A stretch of DNA of 64,000 nt, taken from positions 4,588,001 through 4,652,000 of the forward strand of contig JAYJMM010000123.1 in the NCBI GenBank assembly GCA_037349105.1, read 5' to 3'. The translations under genes and the position numbers were made by a program. The DNA comes from Limnomonas spitsbergensis (taxonomy: Eukaryota; Chlorophyta; Chlorophyceae; Chlamydomonadales). The notes beneath the pieces are model-generated. The model saw only the letters and a list, made by a program, of their open reading frames with translations, was not told where the DNA came from and searched no databases. This document shows, one piece after another, positions 38,201 through 45,310 of this stretch; the first letter of the stretch is position 1; the number at the start of each line of letters is the position of its first letter.

Positions 38201-41200
38201 TATTGTATTGCATGGTTTGCCAAAGTTGCTACGCTGCTCCCACACCTGACTCAAAGGTAACAAAGGATATACTGCGGGATACAAATACTGACTACCAGTA
38301 CCGCTTACCGGTAGTTCAATCATGGTTTATTCCGTACTGTACCGGTATGTCACCTTTTTATGTTGATGGCTGACACTCCAATCATAATTATCCTTTCATG
38401 GCTTGTATTGAATGGTTTACATTTACCTCCCCTAAACCCACCGGTACGTTAGGCTTAAGGGTTGGGATCCACCTCCTCTGAGCCTCCTGTATGTTAGGGT
38501 TTAGGGTTGGGATTTACCTCCTTTTAGCTCTTGTATGTTAGGGCTTAGGGTTCATTGTTGGTATTTACCTCCTTTGAGCTAATGTTAGGTTTTAGGGTTC
38601 AGGGTTCAGGGTTCAGGGTTCAGGGTTGGCATTTACCTCCTCTGAGCCAATGTTAGGGTTTAGGGTTCAGGGTTCAGGGTTGGCATTTACCTCCTCCGTG
38701 CGTGCCCTGCGTTCTGCTGGTGACATGAAGATGTGGCACACTGGCCGGCCCGTTGCCTTGCCGCCCTGATCCATGACAGCATCGACAGGGACCGCCCCGG
38801 CATGCGCCACGGCAGGTAAATCAAGCTGCAACTGACCCGGCGCATCAGCAATGACAGCTCCGACATCAGAAGCAGCGGCAGTGGTGCACTGGGCAGCGCC
38901 TGCGCCAAGAGCCTCCGCTTGCGCTATGCGGTGAGGCGGCTCCATTCTGGCCGCAGGTGCGACACTCTCGACGACCACAGCTCCAGAACCAGATCCTGCA
39001 GTGGCCAAACCTGCAGCGGCCGCGGCTGCCCCATGCGCCTCCGCCCGCCTCTCACGAAGGTCTGTCCCGACCGAGGGCGCACACTCTGGCCCGCTAGCCA
39101 CGACAGTAACAACTGCAACCCGAGCCACCAGCGCAGCGGGCGGCGGCTGCGGCGGCGGACTGGGCAGCGGGATGGCGAGCAGCGCGGCAGCGGGGAGAGG
39201 GGCGCTCTTGCCCAGCTTCCCCAGCCTCTTCTTCTTCTCTCCCGCCGGCAGGCGCTCGCCCACTGGATCGGGTAGCAGCGGGGCGGCGCTAGCTCCTGCC
39301 GCGGGCGCCGCACCTGGCTCCAGAACCCGCCCCGCGCAGTCCTTTAAAGAGCCGCCTCCGCGGCGTTTCTTTTTAACGCCTGCGGAGGAAGGAGGCTGAG
39401 CCACCGCCTCCCCTGCCCCTGCTTCCAGACCGGCTGCTGCGGCGTCAGCAGATGAGTCAAGATCCGCAGCTGCTTCAGCTGCAGCGACCAGCCGGGCCTC
39501 TTCCACCTGGCTTTGTCTTGCCTTTGCCTGCGTGCATTTGATCGGGTCGTTTTAATGCACAAGCGTACACCAGGTGACACTTAGGGTTTAGGGTTTAGGG
39601 TTGAGGTGATACTTAGGGCACTGGCAAAAGATAATACTTAGGGCACTGGCATGCAGCAGGCCAGCACCCTCTGGGCCAATGGGAACCAACAGCGGCAGCC
39701 CAAGCAACAGGTCTTGATGCACCAGAATGGAGTTGAAATGCAGCTTTCAAGCGCTGTGCAACCCATCATTGGCTGCCAGCCCACCCATCCCACACACCTC
39801 TGCGGCGAGCCTCCTGCGTTCGGCCAAGGGCAGAAACAAGGCGCAGGCTGCGGCGCTGACCCTCTGGCCGGACTCCACTCTGGGCTGACACGATGCTGAT
39901 CCGGGAGCAGATGCAGCAACTCTGAGCTGCGCCTGCAGCCCGGGAGCAGGCGCGGCGTGCTGAGTGGCAACAGCGAGCTCCATGGCATCCACCTGGTCGG
40001 TGGCCATGGTCAGGTCAATGGCGTGGCGCACTTCCTCCGGATGTGACAGGTCCACAGCATGGACCTTTCCAGGTGCCGCAGGTGGTGCATCATCTGCAGC
40101 ATGAGACGTTTCAGCTGCTGTGAGGGGCGCATCACCAGCAGAGGACAGGCCCTCTGCCCAGGGCAGGACCGTTGCAGAGACTGCCCTGTTGGCATGTGAC
40201 GGCACCGCTGGGAGACAGGCCGGCGTCGCTCCGAGTGCATGTGTGGCATGCACGTGCTGCACACCAGGGGCTGCATCAGGAATCGGGCCTGGCGCTGTGC
40301 CCAGGGCGGCTGCTTCAGAATCCCTGAGCGCTGTGCCTAGGACAGGCGCCCGGCCTGGCACTTTGCCTTGCACTACGCCTGACACAGGTACTACGCCTGG
40401 CACTGCGCCCGGCACTACGCCTGTCACAGGTACTAAGCCTGGCACTACGCCTGGCACAGATGCCTCGTCGTCACGGGACGCAGTCATCAGGCGGGGCTCG
40501 GCGTCTGACCATGCTGTCTGCAGGAGGGGCTCAGCTGCATCCATCGCTGCAGGCTGCGGCCTGCTGAGGCTGCCGGGCCGGAGGGGCGGGCCTGCTGGTC
40601 GATCTGCAGCCTCGAGTTCCTCCACAGGCACTATGGACTCAGTGCCGGAGGGCGCAGGCTGCAAGGGCTCGCCTGCTGGTTCAGAGAGCAGCGGGTCGGT
40701 GCCGGCACCTGACGCGGGAATATCCGGGCCTGTCGCTGTGCCCTGAGTCTGTGTGGGCTGCACCGCCGCCTGCGTTGGTTGAGTTTGCGTTGGCTGAGTT
40801 TGTGCGGCCTGCACCGCCGCTGCCAGACACAGCGGCACCGCAGCCTGCGTTGGCGGGGTCTGCTCCGGCTGCACCGCCGCCACCGCCGCCTTTGCAGGCT
40901 CAGGGGCCGGCTTGATACGCGTGAAGCTCAACTTGGTTTGAATCGCAGGCCCTTTCTTCGCAAGCTTAAGCGCAGCTGCCGGGGCGGCAGGGGGGTGTGC
41001 GGGTAGATGCGGCGCAGAGCCCTCCTGACGGTTCCACTTTTCCAGCTCGGGCGCAGCCTGCTGCAGCGCAGCCCCCCGCTGATTGAGCATGGCCTGCTCA
41101 GGAGGGACGGCCGCTTGACTATTCCCCGGACCCGACACGATGTCGGTCGAGGGGGCAAAGGCCGGCAGCACAACGCCCGGCTGATCTTGGTGCTTGGGAT

Positions 41201-41308
41201 TCGGATCTGGTAAGCTGTTAGAGACGCCGTGAGGCGGCTCAGCGGCAGGCCCGACTGCTTTCATGCAGCTGCTGCTCAGGTCCTTTGCCCGTTTCAGAGA
41301 GGCACCAT
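14104..41308 (-). CDS. ELG1: ELG1/ATAD5-like PCNA unloader, gene-level entry
   Basis: Seventeen minus-strand exons (A-Q below) encode about 3,100 residues, larger than animal ATAD5. Known role of the family: the large subunit of an RFC-like complex with RFC2-5 that removes PCNA from chromatin after replication. What the sequence shows: an RFC N-box (HKYQP...CGNADSVQRLRSWL), Walker A GPPGCGKT followed by ACAQ/ELGLDIIEV, a Walker B-like SMILFEGAELLLEKDAGF, RPMVLLVNSP as the sensor-1 strand, a lid exon with CDTRACLATAQFW, and a C-terminal HYLLEACPELDEDS. Splice phases of consecutive exons agree from B through O. At least one exon between O and P is not found, the 5' end is uncertain, and P to Q do not agree in phase. 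Confidence 0.88.
14605..14727 (-). CDS. ELG1: ELG1 exon P
   Basis: CCCCTCAG acceptor and CAG|GTGTTA donor; 41 codons, phase 0 to 0. Encodes LAAVDRLSAAARICALEAER and, further on, RVRRTPKFRQ, matching the helix and basic stretch that precede the C-terminal HYL motif in ATAD5. A weak copy of its acceptor edge (CAG|AGCACCCAAGCGGCCGTG) appears upstream near 15655. Confidence 0.7.
14850..15575. repeat. 24/25-bp satellite in ELG1 intron
   Basis: About 28 copies of AAATCAGGCCTGCTGCGAGC plus GAGC, mixed with 25-bp variants carrying an extra G. The mixture makes two forward frames stay open for 250-300 codons; no gene is implied. Confidence 0.9.
15585..15723. repeat. long imperfect hairpin
   Basis: The outer arms CCACTGCCTGCAGCTTGAT (left) and the inverse on the right pair almost fully; inner arms share CGGCCGCTT and CGCTTGGGT. 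The right end runs into GGTGTAGCTGA, a sequence that also ends dispersed repeats elsewhere (26320, 35512). Possibly a fold-back or MITE. Confidence 0.6.
15850..16460. repeat. degenerate TAGTACTGCCG repeats
   Basis: Irregular copies of GGCTAGTACTGCCGTCCAGT-like units of roughly 25-35 bp, in the ELG1 intron between exons O and P. Confidence 0.6.
17040..17265. repeat. GGTGGCACATTCCGGCTGAA repeats
   Basis: Four partial copies of a unit of about 60-75 bp with internal CCTGCCGTAT duplications. A two-copy repeat (GGTACAGTACTTTTTG) follows at 17520-17600. Both are in the O-P intron interval. Confidence 0.6.
17735..19253 (-). CDS. ELG1: ELG1 exon O
   Basis: Acceptor GTGCAG|GCC in phase 0, continuing exon N, and donor CTCAG|GTATTTG in phase 1; 506 codons without a stop. 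Ala-rich and disordered with basic starts (AKVDRRARHAAARLRAS) and a duplicated short motif (GGYIGADAP / GAYIGADVA). Late part has helices (LWDLHLLSSFHEALSQVCVL, AAGELASLLLHAV) like the post-AAA region of ATAD5. Confidence 0.75.
19570..20145 (-). repeat. copies of the exon N donor edge plus 57-bp repeats
   Basis: The true donor edge GGCAGGCGCAG|GTGGGTGG at 20146 is copied at about 20095 and, decayed, at about 19590. Between them (19780-20060) lie five copies of a unit of about 57 bp with GGTAGGGTTAGGGTTCTCAG. Confidence 0.75.
20146..21186 (-). CDS. ELG1: ELG1 exon N (lid / helical domain)
   Basis: 347 codons, phase 0 to 0. Starts VLPFERPSPTELLRLLALVS, equivalent to the family segment following the sensor strand; then LAELVAACACDTRACLATAQFW and ends of that block with GGG, the hallmark CDIR..LQFW..SGGG region of ATAD5. 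A family-typical but enlarged Ala/Gly-rich linker follows. Ends SHFARQAQ at CAG|GTGGGT. Confidence 0.85.
21187..21390 (-). repeat. second copy of the exon N acceptor edge
   Basis: GGCAGCACCTGTTTGCAGGT (true acceptor at 21186) recurs as GACAGCACCTGTGTGCAGGT at about 21281, followed in both by a matching 80-bp block (ATATGCCGGCAGGAGC, GGATGCTTGG). The copy keeps an intact AG acceptor. Confidence 0.75.
21630..22021 (-). repeat. two decayed copies of exon M and a 42-bp satellite
   Basis: Copies of exon M with its donor lie at about 21725-21785 (reads LVNNPHLPPLLTCKQKQ before GTGCATG, donor intact) and 21630-21690 (decayed). From 21825 to 21995 a 42-bp unit (CACCCATGCAAATGACCCCT) is repeated about four times. 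Confidence 0.75.
22022..22087 (-). CDS. ELG1: ELG1 exon M (sensor 1 strand)
   Basis: Only 22 codons, phase 0 to 0: RPMVLLVNSPKLPPLLAGKG then IQ. Matches the family KRPVILTTSDP segment; the Asn can serve as sensor 1. Flanked by CGCAG and GTGAGAG. It makes sense only as the link between exons L and N, whose phases it joins. Confidence 0.85.
22088..22633. other. ELG1 intron M/L
   Basis: Contains short GGAGCAGGAG repeats (22120-22250) and AT-rich sequence; no exon recognised. Confidence 0.5.
22634..22741 (-). CDS. ELG1: ELG1 exon L (Walker B region)
   Basis: 36 codons, phase 0 to 0: QQQQRG then SMILFEGAELLLEKDAGF, then LVALANLIKDSK at AAG|GTCAGT. Aligns with the ATAD5 Walker B block (hhhFEEVD...DAGF). 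The glutamate expected second in Walker B is glycine and the following Asp is Glu, so the site is degenerate. Confidence 0.88.
22742..22860 (-). repeat. second copy of the exon L acceptor edge
   Basis: The block CTCTCTGCTGCTGCTGCTG with GAGGGGGGAGCAGAAC, which carries the exon L start and its acceptor, recurs at about 22802 with a longer CTG run, about 80 bp into the intron. Confidence 0.75.
23060..23344 (-). repeat. copy of the exon K donor edge plus 40-bp repeats
   Basis: GAGCGGACCGCACGCACCTC at the true donor is echoed at 23058-23077 as GAGCAGACCGCACACACCTC, including an intact GT. Between, about five units of roughly 40 bp (GGTTTAGACAACCCTACAAC). Confidence 0.7.
23345..23508 (-). CDS. 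ELG1: ELG1 exon K (acidic/basic linker)
   Basis: Phase 1 in, phase 0 out; completes the Asp codon begun in exon J. Encodes an acidic run (DDDKEDED), SPFSHSPLRGG, a basic PKRSKQQQLK and ALYPPLEE before GAG|GTGCGT. It corresponds to the insert between the Walker A and Walker B blocks of ATAD5; the basic part may be a nuclear localisation signal. Confidence 0.8.
23640..24330. repeat. repeats of about 120-130 bp in the J/K intron
   Basis: Five diverged units sharing AGCAACAGCTGCAGCAG, a TTGCTTC..GATGC stretch, GCGATTTGGACGCCCCCCCC and an ACACAC tract. Confidence 0.75.
24840..25124 (-). repeat. copies of the exon J donor edge
   Basis: CCACCTGAAACGACCTTCCG at the true donor (25122) recurs at about 25028 and 24862, each keeping TTTCAG|GTG in minus sense and flanked by CTTGCCCTTG/CTTGCTCCTG. 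Further diverged units lie between. Confidence 0.8.
25125..25260 (-). CDS. ELG1: ELG1 exon J (Gly/Ala/Lys linker)
   Basis: Acceptor CTGCTGCAG, phase 0 in, phase 1 out (TTTCAG|GTGGGT). Encodes TLKGGAAGSGRGAGAGGVAA and, at the end, ANGKGGKGKRKVVS. Basic disordered linker following the first AAA block; called because both junction phases fit exons I and K. Confidence 0.7.
25840..26062 (-). mobile_element. dispersed repeat family A, copy 3
   Basis: Reverse complement begins ACTCAGCTACATGT and shares CCAGCCTTGC, GCCACCAGTCACAG, CGGTCCAGCTT, CATCGGGC, GTTGGACTTGTAGCCGG, ATGAAA and CGCCCAGGTCCCTAGG with the 29533 copy. About 220 bp; non-coding. Confidence 0.8.
27030..27923 (-). repeat. 72-bp satellite carrying the exon I donor
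   Basis: About 12 units (TTCAGGGTTT at 27173, 27245, 27317, 27389 and on, period 72). Each includes, in minus sense, CCAGAAGACAG|GTGTAAGG or CCAGAAGAGAG|GTGTGGGG, matching the true exon I donor CCAGAGGACAG|GTGTGGGG. The period is exactly 24 codons. Confidence 0.9.
27924..28067 (-). CDS. ELG1: ELG1 exon I
   Basis: 48 codons, phase 0 to 0: ELGLDIIEVSPSSGRTGADL, then VNLVGEAVQSKRLAHMVQEQ and a Gln/Arg end. This follows the Walker A exon exactly as ELGFKIFEVN.SS.RSG in ATAD5, the strand and helix after the P-loop. Acceptor GCCCCAG|GAG; donor GGACAG|GTGTGG. Confidence 0.9.
28068..28370 (-). repeat. two extra copies of the exon I acceptor edge
   Basis: Copies at about 28145-28200 and 28300-28345 match the first 20-odd codons of exon I and the CCCCAG acceptor. 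The upstream-most copy still reads DLGLDIIEVSPSYNFPG after an intact CCCCAG. Confidence 0.85.
28430..28575. repeat. 32-bp repeats GGGTGACGGAnnGCAAAGTG
   Basis: Four to five consecutive units in the H/I intron. Confidence 0.8.
28700..28824 (-). CDS. ELG1: ELG1 exon H (Walker A)
   Basis: Phase 1 in, phase 0 out. A Gly/Arg stretch, then ENTIALSGPPGCGKTAAVV and ACAQ at CAG|GTAAAG. The P-loop GPPGCGKT is complete, so nucleotide binding should be intact. ACAQ followed by ELG in exon I mirrors ATAD5. Confidence 0.92.
29533..29755 (+). mobile_element. dispersed repeat family A, copy 2
   Basis: Best-preserved copy; starts ACTCAGCTACATGTCAGC and ends near AAAGGCAACTC. Inserted in the ELG1 intron between exons G and H. 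Compare 4093 and 25840. Confidence 0.8.
29929..30021 (-). CDS. ELG1: ELG1 exon G
   Basis: 93 bp, phase 1 in and out: AEKAKGGDFIDDSSMPSWAN then TEDTWLVDDIG at GATATCG|GTATGTG. Acidic linker between the RFC N-box and the P-loop, equivalent to the DF..DSS..EE stretch of ATAD5. Its phase joins F and H exactly. Confidence 0.85.
30022..30780 (-). repeat. 102-bp satellite carrying the exon G acceptor
   Basis: Seven further copies of the exon G start (CTCCTGGGGG-type sites at 30121, 30224, 30326, 30428, 30530, 30632, 30733; the true one is 30019), so period 102 = 34 codons. Most keep the CCCCCAG or TTCCCAG acceptor and code for GGDFIDNSSM-like peptide, then an AT-rich spacer. Confidence 0.92.
30958..31294 (-). 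CDS. ELG1: ELG1 exon F (RFC N-box)
   Basis: Phase 0 in, phase 1 out. LMDLVTPDDTYLQLQNQLAA, a Gln-rich coiled stretch, then LAWAHKYQPTRAVDVCGNAD and SVQRLRSWLEAWQD. The W..KY.P...(V)CGN..(S)V..L..WL pattern is the N-terminal box of the RFC1/ATAD5 class of clamp-loader large subunits. Ends GGCACAGACG|GTGAGC. Confidence 0.9.
31295..31560 (-). repeat. decayed copy of the exon F acceptor edge
   Basis: The 31250-31380 block (CCGGGGTTACTAGGTCCATCA, GGGATGAAGCG, CACATCTTG..G) is echoed at 31430-31575 as CCGGGGTAACCAGGTCCATCA and so on. In the copy CTGCAG has become CCGCGG, so the acceptor is lost. Confidence 0.75.
31576..32856. other. ELG1 intron E/F
   Basis: No exon or repeat family recognised; AT-richer sequence around 31840-32200. 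Confidence 0.4.
32857..32934 (-). CDS. ELG1: ELG1 exon E
   Basis: 26 codons, phase 0 to 0: GGNLLLRQLALQIAAEALPP then MTENME at GAG|GTCGGT. An amphipathic helix preceding the RFC N-box. Called on CCCCCAG acceptor, open frame and phase fit with D and F; no family motif. Confidence 0.6.
32985..33800. repeat. 52-bp satellite with AGATCT
   Basis: CAGGTGAGCA at 33031, 33083, 33135 and on gives period 52 for about nine units (AAGTGGGCTACTTCACTGGC). Beyond 33540 it degrades into CAGCAGATCTAGAGGA-type units like the sequence just before exon E. Confidence 0.9.
34186..35343 (-). CDS. ELG1: ELG1 exon D
   Basis: 386 codons, phase 0 to 0. Starts VRKKQQREEELEVAAAIAAV directly after CACCAG; later RPVNPFFVARKAK, a variant of the motif that ends exons A-C. 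Rest is Ala/Glu-rich and disordered. The donor ATG|GTGGGT at 34186 is my choice because it keeps phase with exon E; the frame stays open to 34105. Confidence 0.7.
35800..35949 (-). repeat. second copy of the exon C donor edge
   Basis: About 118 bp past the donor, the block GCCGGCAGGAACATGGCGCA...CACATACCTCCTCCT recurs (35825-35925). Its minus-strand reading MCAMFLPVAEMKQIQKEE precedes an intact GAG|GTATGTG. A CA-dinucleotide run follows at 35800-35830. Confidence 0.85.
35950..37836 (-). CDS. ELG1: ELG1 exon C
   Basis: 629 codons, phase 0 to 0. Begins AKRREALADVEGAAQRAAAK, then a long Ala-rich repeat segment (units like ASATAACTVYAAVAS), a Gln/Arg coiled stretch (EWQRQQKRQQLKLRRQQRRQ), Pro/Ala-rich disordered sequence with basic patches (PQKKKRLSRLSCPK), and MCAMFLPAAERKRLQQEE at GAG|GTATGTG. 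Confidence 0.8.
38415..38690 (-). repeat. copies of the exon B donor edge
   Basis: ATTTACCTCC (minus-sense GGAGGTAAAT) recurs at about 38422, 38512, 38563 and 38628 before the true donor at 38691, with a variant near 38470. The units of 42-65 bp are joined by GGTTCAGGG/GGTTTAGGG runs. Confidence 0.85.
38691..39527 (-). CDS. ELG1: ELG1 exon B
   Basis: 279 codons, phase 0 to 0. Starts AKARQSQVEEARLVAAAEAA after CACGCAG; contains VKKKRRGGGSLK and EKKKRLGKLGK basic patches and a Pro-rich tract; ends GRPVCHIFMSPAERRARTEE at GAG|GTAAAT. Basic patches suggest nuclear targeting. Confidence 0.78.
39580..39604. repeat. short interstitial telomere-like run
   Basis: Three tandem TTAGGGT units; many single GGTTCAGGG/GGTTTAGGG pieces occur in introns, so this need not mark an old chromosome end. 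Confidence 0.5.
39798..41308 (-). CDS. ELG1: ELG1 exon A, most upstream found
   Basis: About 503 codons. Frame opens at an ATATGTGCAG acceptor-like site (41309) and has an ATG at 41264, so this is either an internal exon or the first exon with its start there. Contains AKKGPAIQTKLSFTRIKP, a QxxL..F sequence loosely like PCNA-binding motifs, VVPG/VPV repeats, and ends ACALFLPLAERRRLAAE at GAG|GTGTGT. Confidence 0.7.
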
Positions 41309-41528
41309 CTGCACATATGTTGTACAGCCGATGAGAAGGAGTTTAATTTTCTATGACTGAGCCACAATACAGCCACAGTGCAGTTACCAACCGGCGGCAT
41401 GGCAAAAAGGAGAGAAACTGGCCAATGAGGCAGGCATGAGTGCATGATGGGTGGAAGGTGCTGCACTCTGCGGCCAAGCATTGGGAGCGAGGATAAATCC
41501 AAGCTTAACCTTGCACCTACCAATCTAG

Positions 41529-41583
41529 ACGCAGCGGGGCTGGCCTCACTAAGCAGGTCTAAGTGAGACCAGCCCCGCTGCGT
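41529..41583. repeat. 22-bp hairpin, 11-nt loop
   Basis: Left arm 41529-41550 (ACGCAGCGGGGCTGG...) and right arm 41562-41583 are inverse with one G-T-type mismatch. Upstream of ELG1 exon A. Confidence 0.75.
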
Positions 41584-43539
41584 ACATGAGAACCTGCACC
41601 TCCTACTAGCACAACCTGGCCCTTTCGAAACAGGCGGCTGAGTCTGCATGATTCTAGGGGGGAATCCCCCGCAGCCCCGCCCCAAGCGTGCAATATATTG
41701 TGGGAATCATGCTCAAAAGGAGGAAGGCCTGAGGCATTGTTTATTCCAGCGTGCTGCTACTTTACAGCCCCTACGGCTGTGGGGGCCTGGTGCAGCGAGC
41801 TCGGTTCCTTGGGCCTCTGACCATAGGATGAATCAAGGTTTGGTTCCACTACTCATTCCCTGACTGATGGCCGTCCGGTTTTTCCAGGGCTGGGCAGCCT
41901 GCCTCACACTTAAATTAGTCCAAGCAAAAGAGAGCACCACACATGGAGGTGATAGGCAGACAAGGGAAGGGCAAGGAGCCTGGGCATGGCACACCATTTA
42001 GTTTGGGGTGCTCCATGAACAGCTCAGGCACATCATGGCATACACTGGGTCCAGGTGCCTTCTGCTTGGACCACCGATTGTATGCCGGTCGATGTTTGAT
42101 CCCCATCGGCACAATGGTGGATGCCCAGTGGCCAAAGTGATGCAGTGCGCACGTAGAGAAACACACATGGCATGGCGCCAAGTTACCACATGCTTTTCCT
42201 CCGTCATGTAGATTCACGGGACTAAAATGAAAGACTTAAATGGAGAGAAGGGTCCTGAATAGCTTGAATACAATGGTGTGTGCTAGACCTGGTTCGGTAG
42301 ACGGTGGTTGTGGAGATCCCCCACCTTTGGCATGCTGGATCTGCTGCAGCTTTGAGGTCATGCCTGGCGCCTGCCACTCCTTCTTCCTCAGGAAGCGGGG
42401 AGATCCACGACGGAATTTTTGAGGACTTGACGGAGCGGCGTAGCAGGAGGTGGTTCAACGTGAAAGCACGAAATGCTCGCAGTGGGAGCGTTTGAATTTC
42501 CTGATAGCCCTGAGTCTCAAAACAGCATAGTGTGGCGATATAAATGGGGGAAATGTGCACTTTACTCTACGTGAATGTTGTTTTGTTATGAGGGGGGCGT
42601 CGCATCGACGTGCTGTGGACAAACAATTTTGAAAGTGTAAAATGTTCACACGAAAATGTCCACACCGTGACGACGATTGCAGCAAACGTTTTCGATCTCC
42701 GTGCATGGAGCGCCCCGGATCGCGTCGCGGTGTCATTGGAAATTTTAAATGCATGCCACCACTTCTGGCTATCGACATTTGCGAACTTCAGGCGAGTGCA
42801 TGGAAGACTCGGATGAGAGGTGGGGAAGGCAGGGGGCGGGTTTTGATTTTTTGATGCTGGATGCAAGGCAGGATGCAGAAATTGTATGCACTACATTGTC
42901 AACGTAGCGTTCCGTTTGACGCAGCAGATTTATTAATGCATTCAGCTGCTGCCGCTGGTGCTGCCTTGCTGGGCATGTTTGAATCTAAAACAGGTATAGC
43001 TATCGGGGGGGCAGAATAAAAGCTGGGGACCCCATGCCCGAATATAAAATCGAGCAACCAAGCCCCTACCACCCACCCACCTACCGCCTCTGGAACCCAT
43101 TACAATTCAAATATCTCAGTCAAAATTCAAAATTACAGGGTATTCAAGGGGTGTTTTTTATTTCATGCTCCATTTAAAGCTTTTGTGATCCATCACAGCT
43201 TGTTATAATGTTTTGCACTTATATACCGCGAGTACGTTTTAGTGTTTTAACATGGTCCACCGTTGACGGAATATAATTATTATTATATCGAGTAATACAT
43301 TGGTATGTAGGTCATATGCGTGCTGAATGGGGTCGGTAATGGTCGCGTGTGTATGACGCGGCACACCTTCGATGGAGATCAAAGAGCTCCAGCGCGGTGA
43401 TTTGTGCCGTCACAGAGCGGGTGTTTTCGCGCGAATCTCGGAAGATGATACAGTTTCATTGCAGCGTACTTAATATATTCATCATATTACACAATACTAC
43501 GTCGCTATTAAGCCGATTCAGAGTGCTCCCTGCCATAAC

Positions 43540-43985
43540 TATGCATAGGCATACATATCTATGCATGGGGTGGGTGGGTAAACACACAGTGCGTGTCAAT
43601 GTATCCCCCGACATGCATACGCGATATGCATATAGGGCCACTCCTATGCATACTTTATGCACCCGGTGAGATAGTGAGATGCTCGCGTATGATGACTAGG
43701 GGCATATCCCATACTGTATAGCATGCATGGTGCATGCCGTGCTCGCAGTATGGGAAGCATACATAGGTATGCGCCCCATACATCCCATGCAGCACGGGTA
43801 TGCATAGGTATGCGCCCGATGCGGGCATGGCGCGGAGCGTTCATGCATGGGGCGTGCATGGGAAGTGCATGGATCGGAGCGTTCATGCATGGGGCGTGCA
43901 TATCATCTAATAATGTACCCTCTCGTATGCATAAGTATGCATAAGTATGCATGGCTAAGGTGCAGAGCCTGAGGTCACATTGACT
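43540..43985. repeat. ATGCAT-rich region, partly duplicated at 48240
   Basis: Many TATGCATA/CATGCATGG palindromic hexamer contexts. The block 43877-43985 (GGAGCGTTCATGCATGGGGC to GAGGTCACATTGACT) recurs at 48240-48341 with one TATGCATAAG unit fewer. Confidence 0.8.
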
Positions 43986-44579
43986 GTACAATGGTAGATG
44001 GCTTGCACACGGTGCCCCCTGTATCGTCGATGTACATGTAGCGCACGCCCGAGACAGCATGAGGGTGCCATGAAGGGCGGCCGGCTTGTGCGTAGCACAC
44101 GCCTAGAGACAGTGCGCTCGCCCCCCTGTCAAATAAATGCAGGACGGACAATAAGGTTATAAACCTCACTGGCGGTCTCGAGTCGACGATGGATGATGCG
44201 GCGGTGTGGGATGAGGCAAGCTGCTTCTAACGACGCTTCGTCGTGGGCGTGACTGCCGAGGTGGCATCTACGGGGTGCAAAGCTCACTACACCTTCAAGT
44301 GCAGGCACAGCAGGGAGGAGGACGGGCAGCACACCCTCATGGTGGGCATGGCAGACTCAATGCCGCCGTGCGTGGTCGTGCACGCGTCAGAGGATCGCCA
44401 AGGGGTGGCTGAGATGCGGCTGAACTGCGTGAGCTACGACGGGGCATGCTGCGAGGGCGGGGGCATGCCGAGGGGGAGGCGGGCACGGTCATGGGATTAC
44501 CGGCCACAGAGGTTACTTTATCCTCGAATGGGTGGAGTTAGATGTCATTTTGCTGCTTGAGGTTTTCCCAGGAAGCACA

Positions 44580-45310
44580 CTGACCATATGTTGTCGCCCC
44601 TAAGGGCAAGCACGCCAGAGATGCCTGGACTGACTGTCAAGCTGAGCTAGCAGGATCGTAGAGAGCTGAGGAGGTCAGGCAGGGGGGGGGGCGCCAGGCT
44701 TGCGCGTAGCGCACGCCAGAGATGCCTGGACTGACTGCCAGGCTGAGCCAGCGGGATCGTAGAGCACTCAGGAGGTCAGGCAGGGGGCCGCCAGGCTTGC
44801 GCGTAGCGCACGCCAGAGATGCCTGGACTGACTGCCAGGCTGAGCCAGCGGGATCGTAGAGCACTCAGGAGGTCAGGCAGGGGGCCGCCAGGCTTGCGCG
44901 TAGCGCACGCCAGAGATGCCTGGACTGACTGCCAGGCTGAGCCAGCGGGATCCTAGAGCACTCAGGAGGTCAGGCAGGGGGGCGCCAGGCTTGCGCGTAG
45001 CGCACGCCAGAGATGCCTGGACTGACTGCCAGGCTGATCCAGCGGGATACCACATGCCATACCAGCTGGGTGCACATCTCCTGGGGGGGCGCCCGGCTTG
45101 CGCGTAGCGCAAACCAGAGATGCCTGGACTGACTGTCAGGCTGATCCAGCGGGATACCACATGCCATACCAGCTGGGTGCACATCTCCCGGGGGGAAACC
45201 GGCGGGATCGTAGAGCACTCAGGAGGCCAGGCAGGGGGGGGGACGCCAGGCTTGCGCGTAGCGCAAGCCAGAGATGCCTGGACTGACTACTAGGCTGCCA
45301 CTGTTTGCAT
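44580..45310. repeat. 97-bp satellite
   Basis: GCTTGCGCGTAGCGCACGCC at 44698, 44795, 44892 and 44989 (period 97), then longer variants carrying CATACCAGCTGGGTGCACAT. A related single unit is at about 44085. Confidence 0.9.

Noticed and set aside
38580..38690. Telomere end suggested by GGTTCAGGG/GGTTTAGGG runs
   Set aside because: Short, mixed and inside an intron between repeated donor edges; many similar scattered runs.
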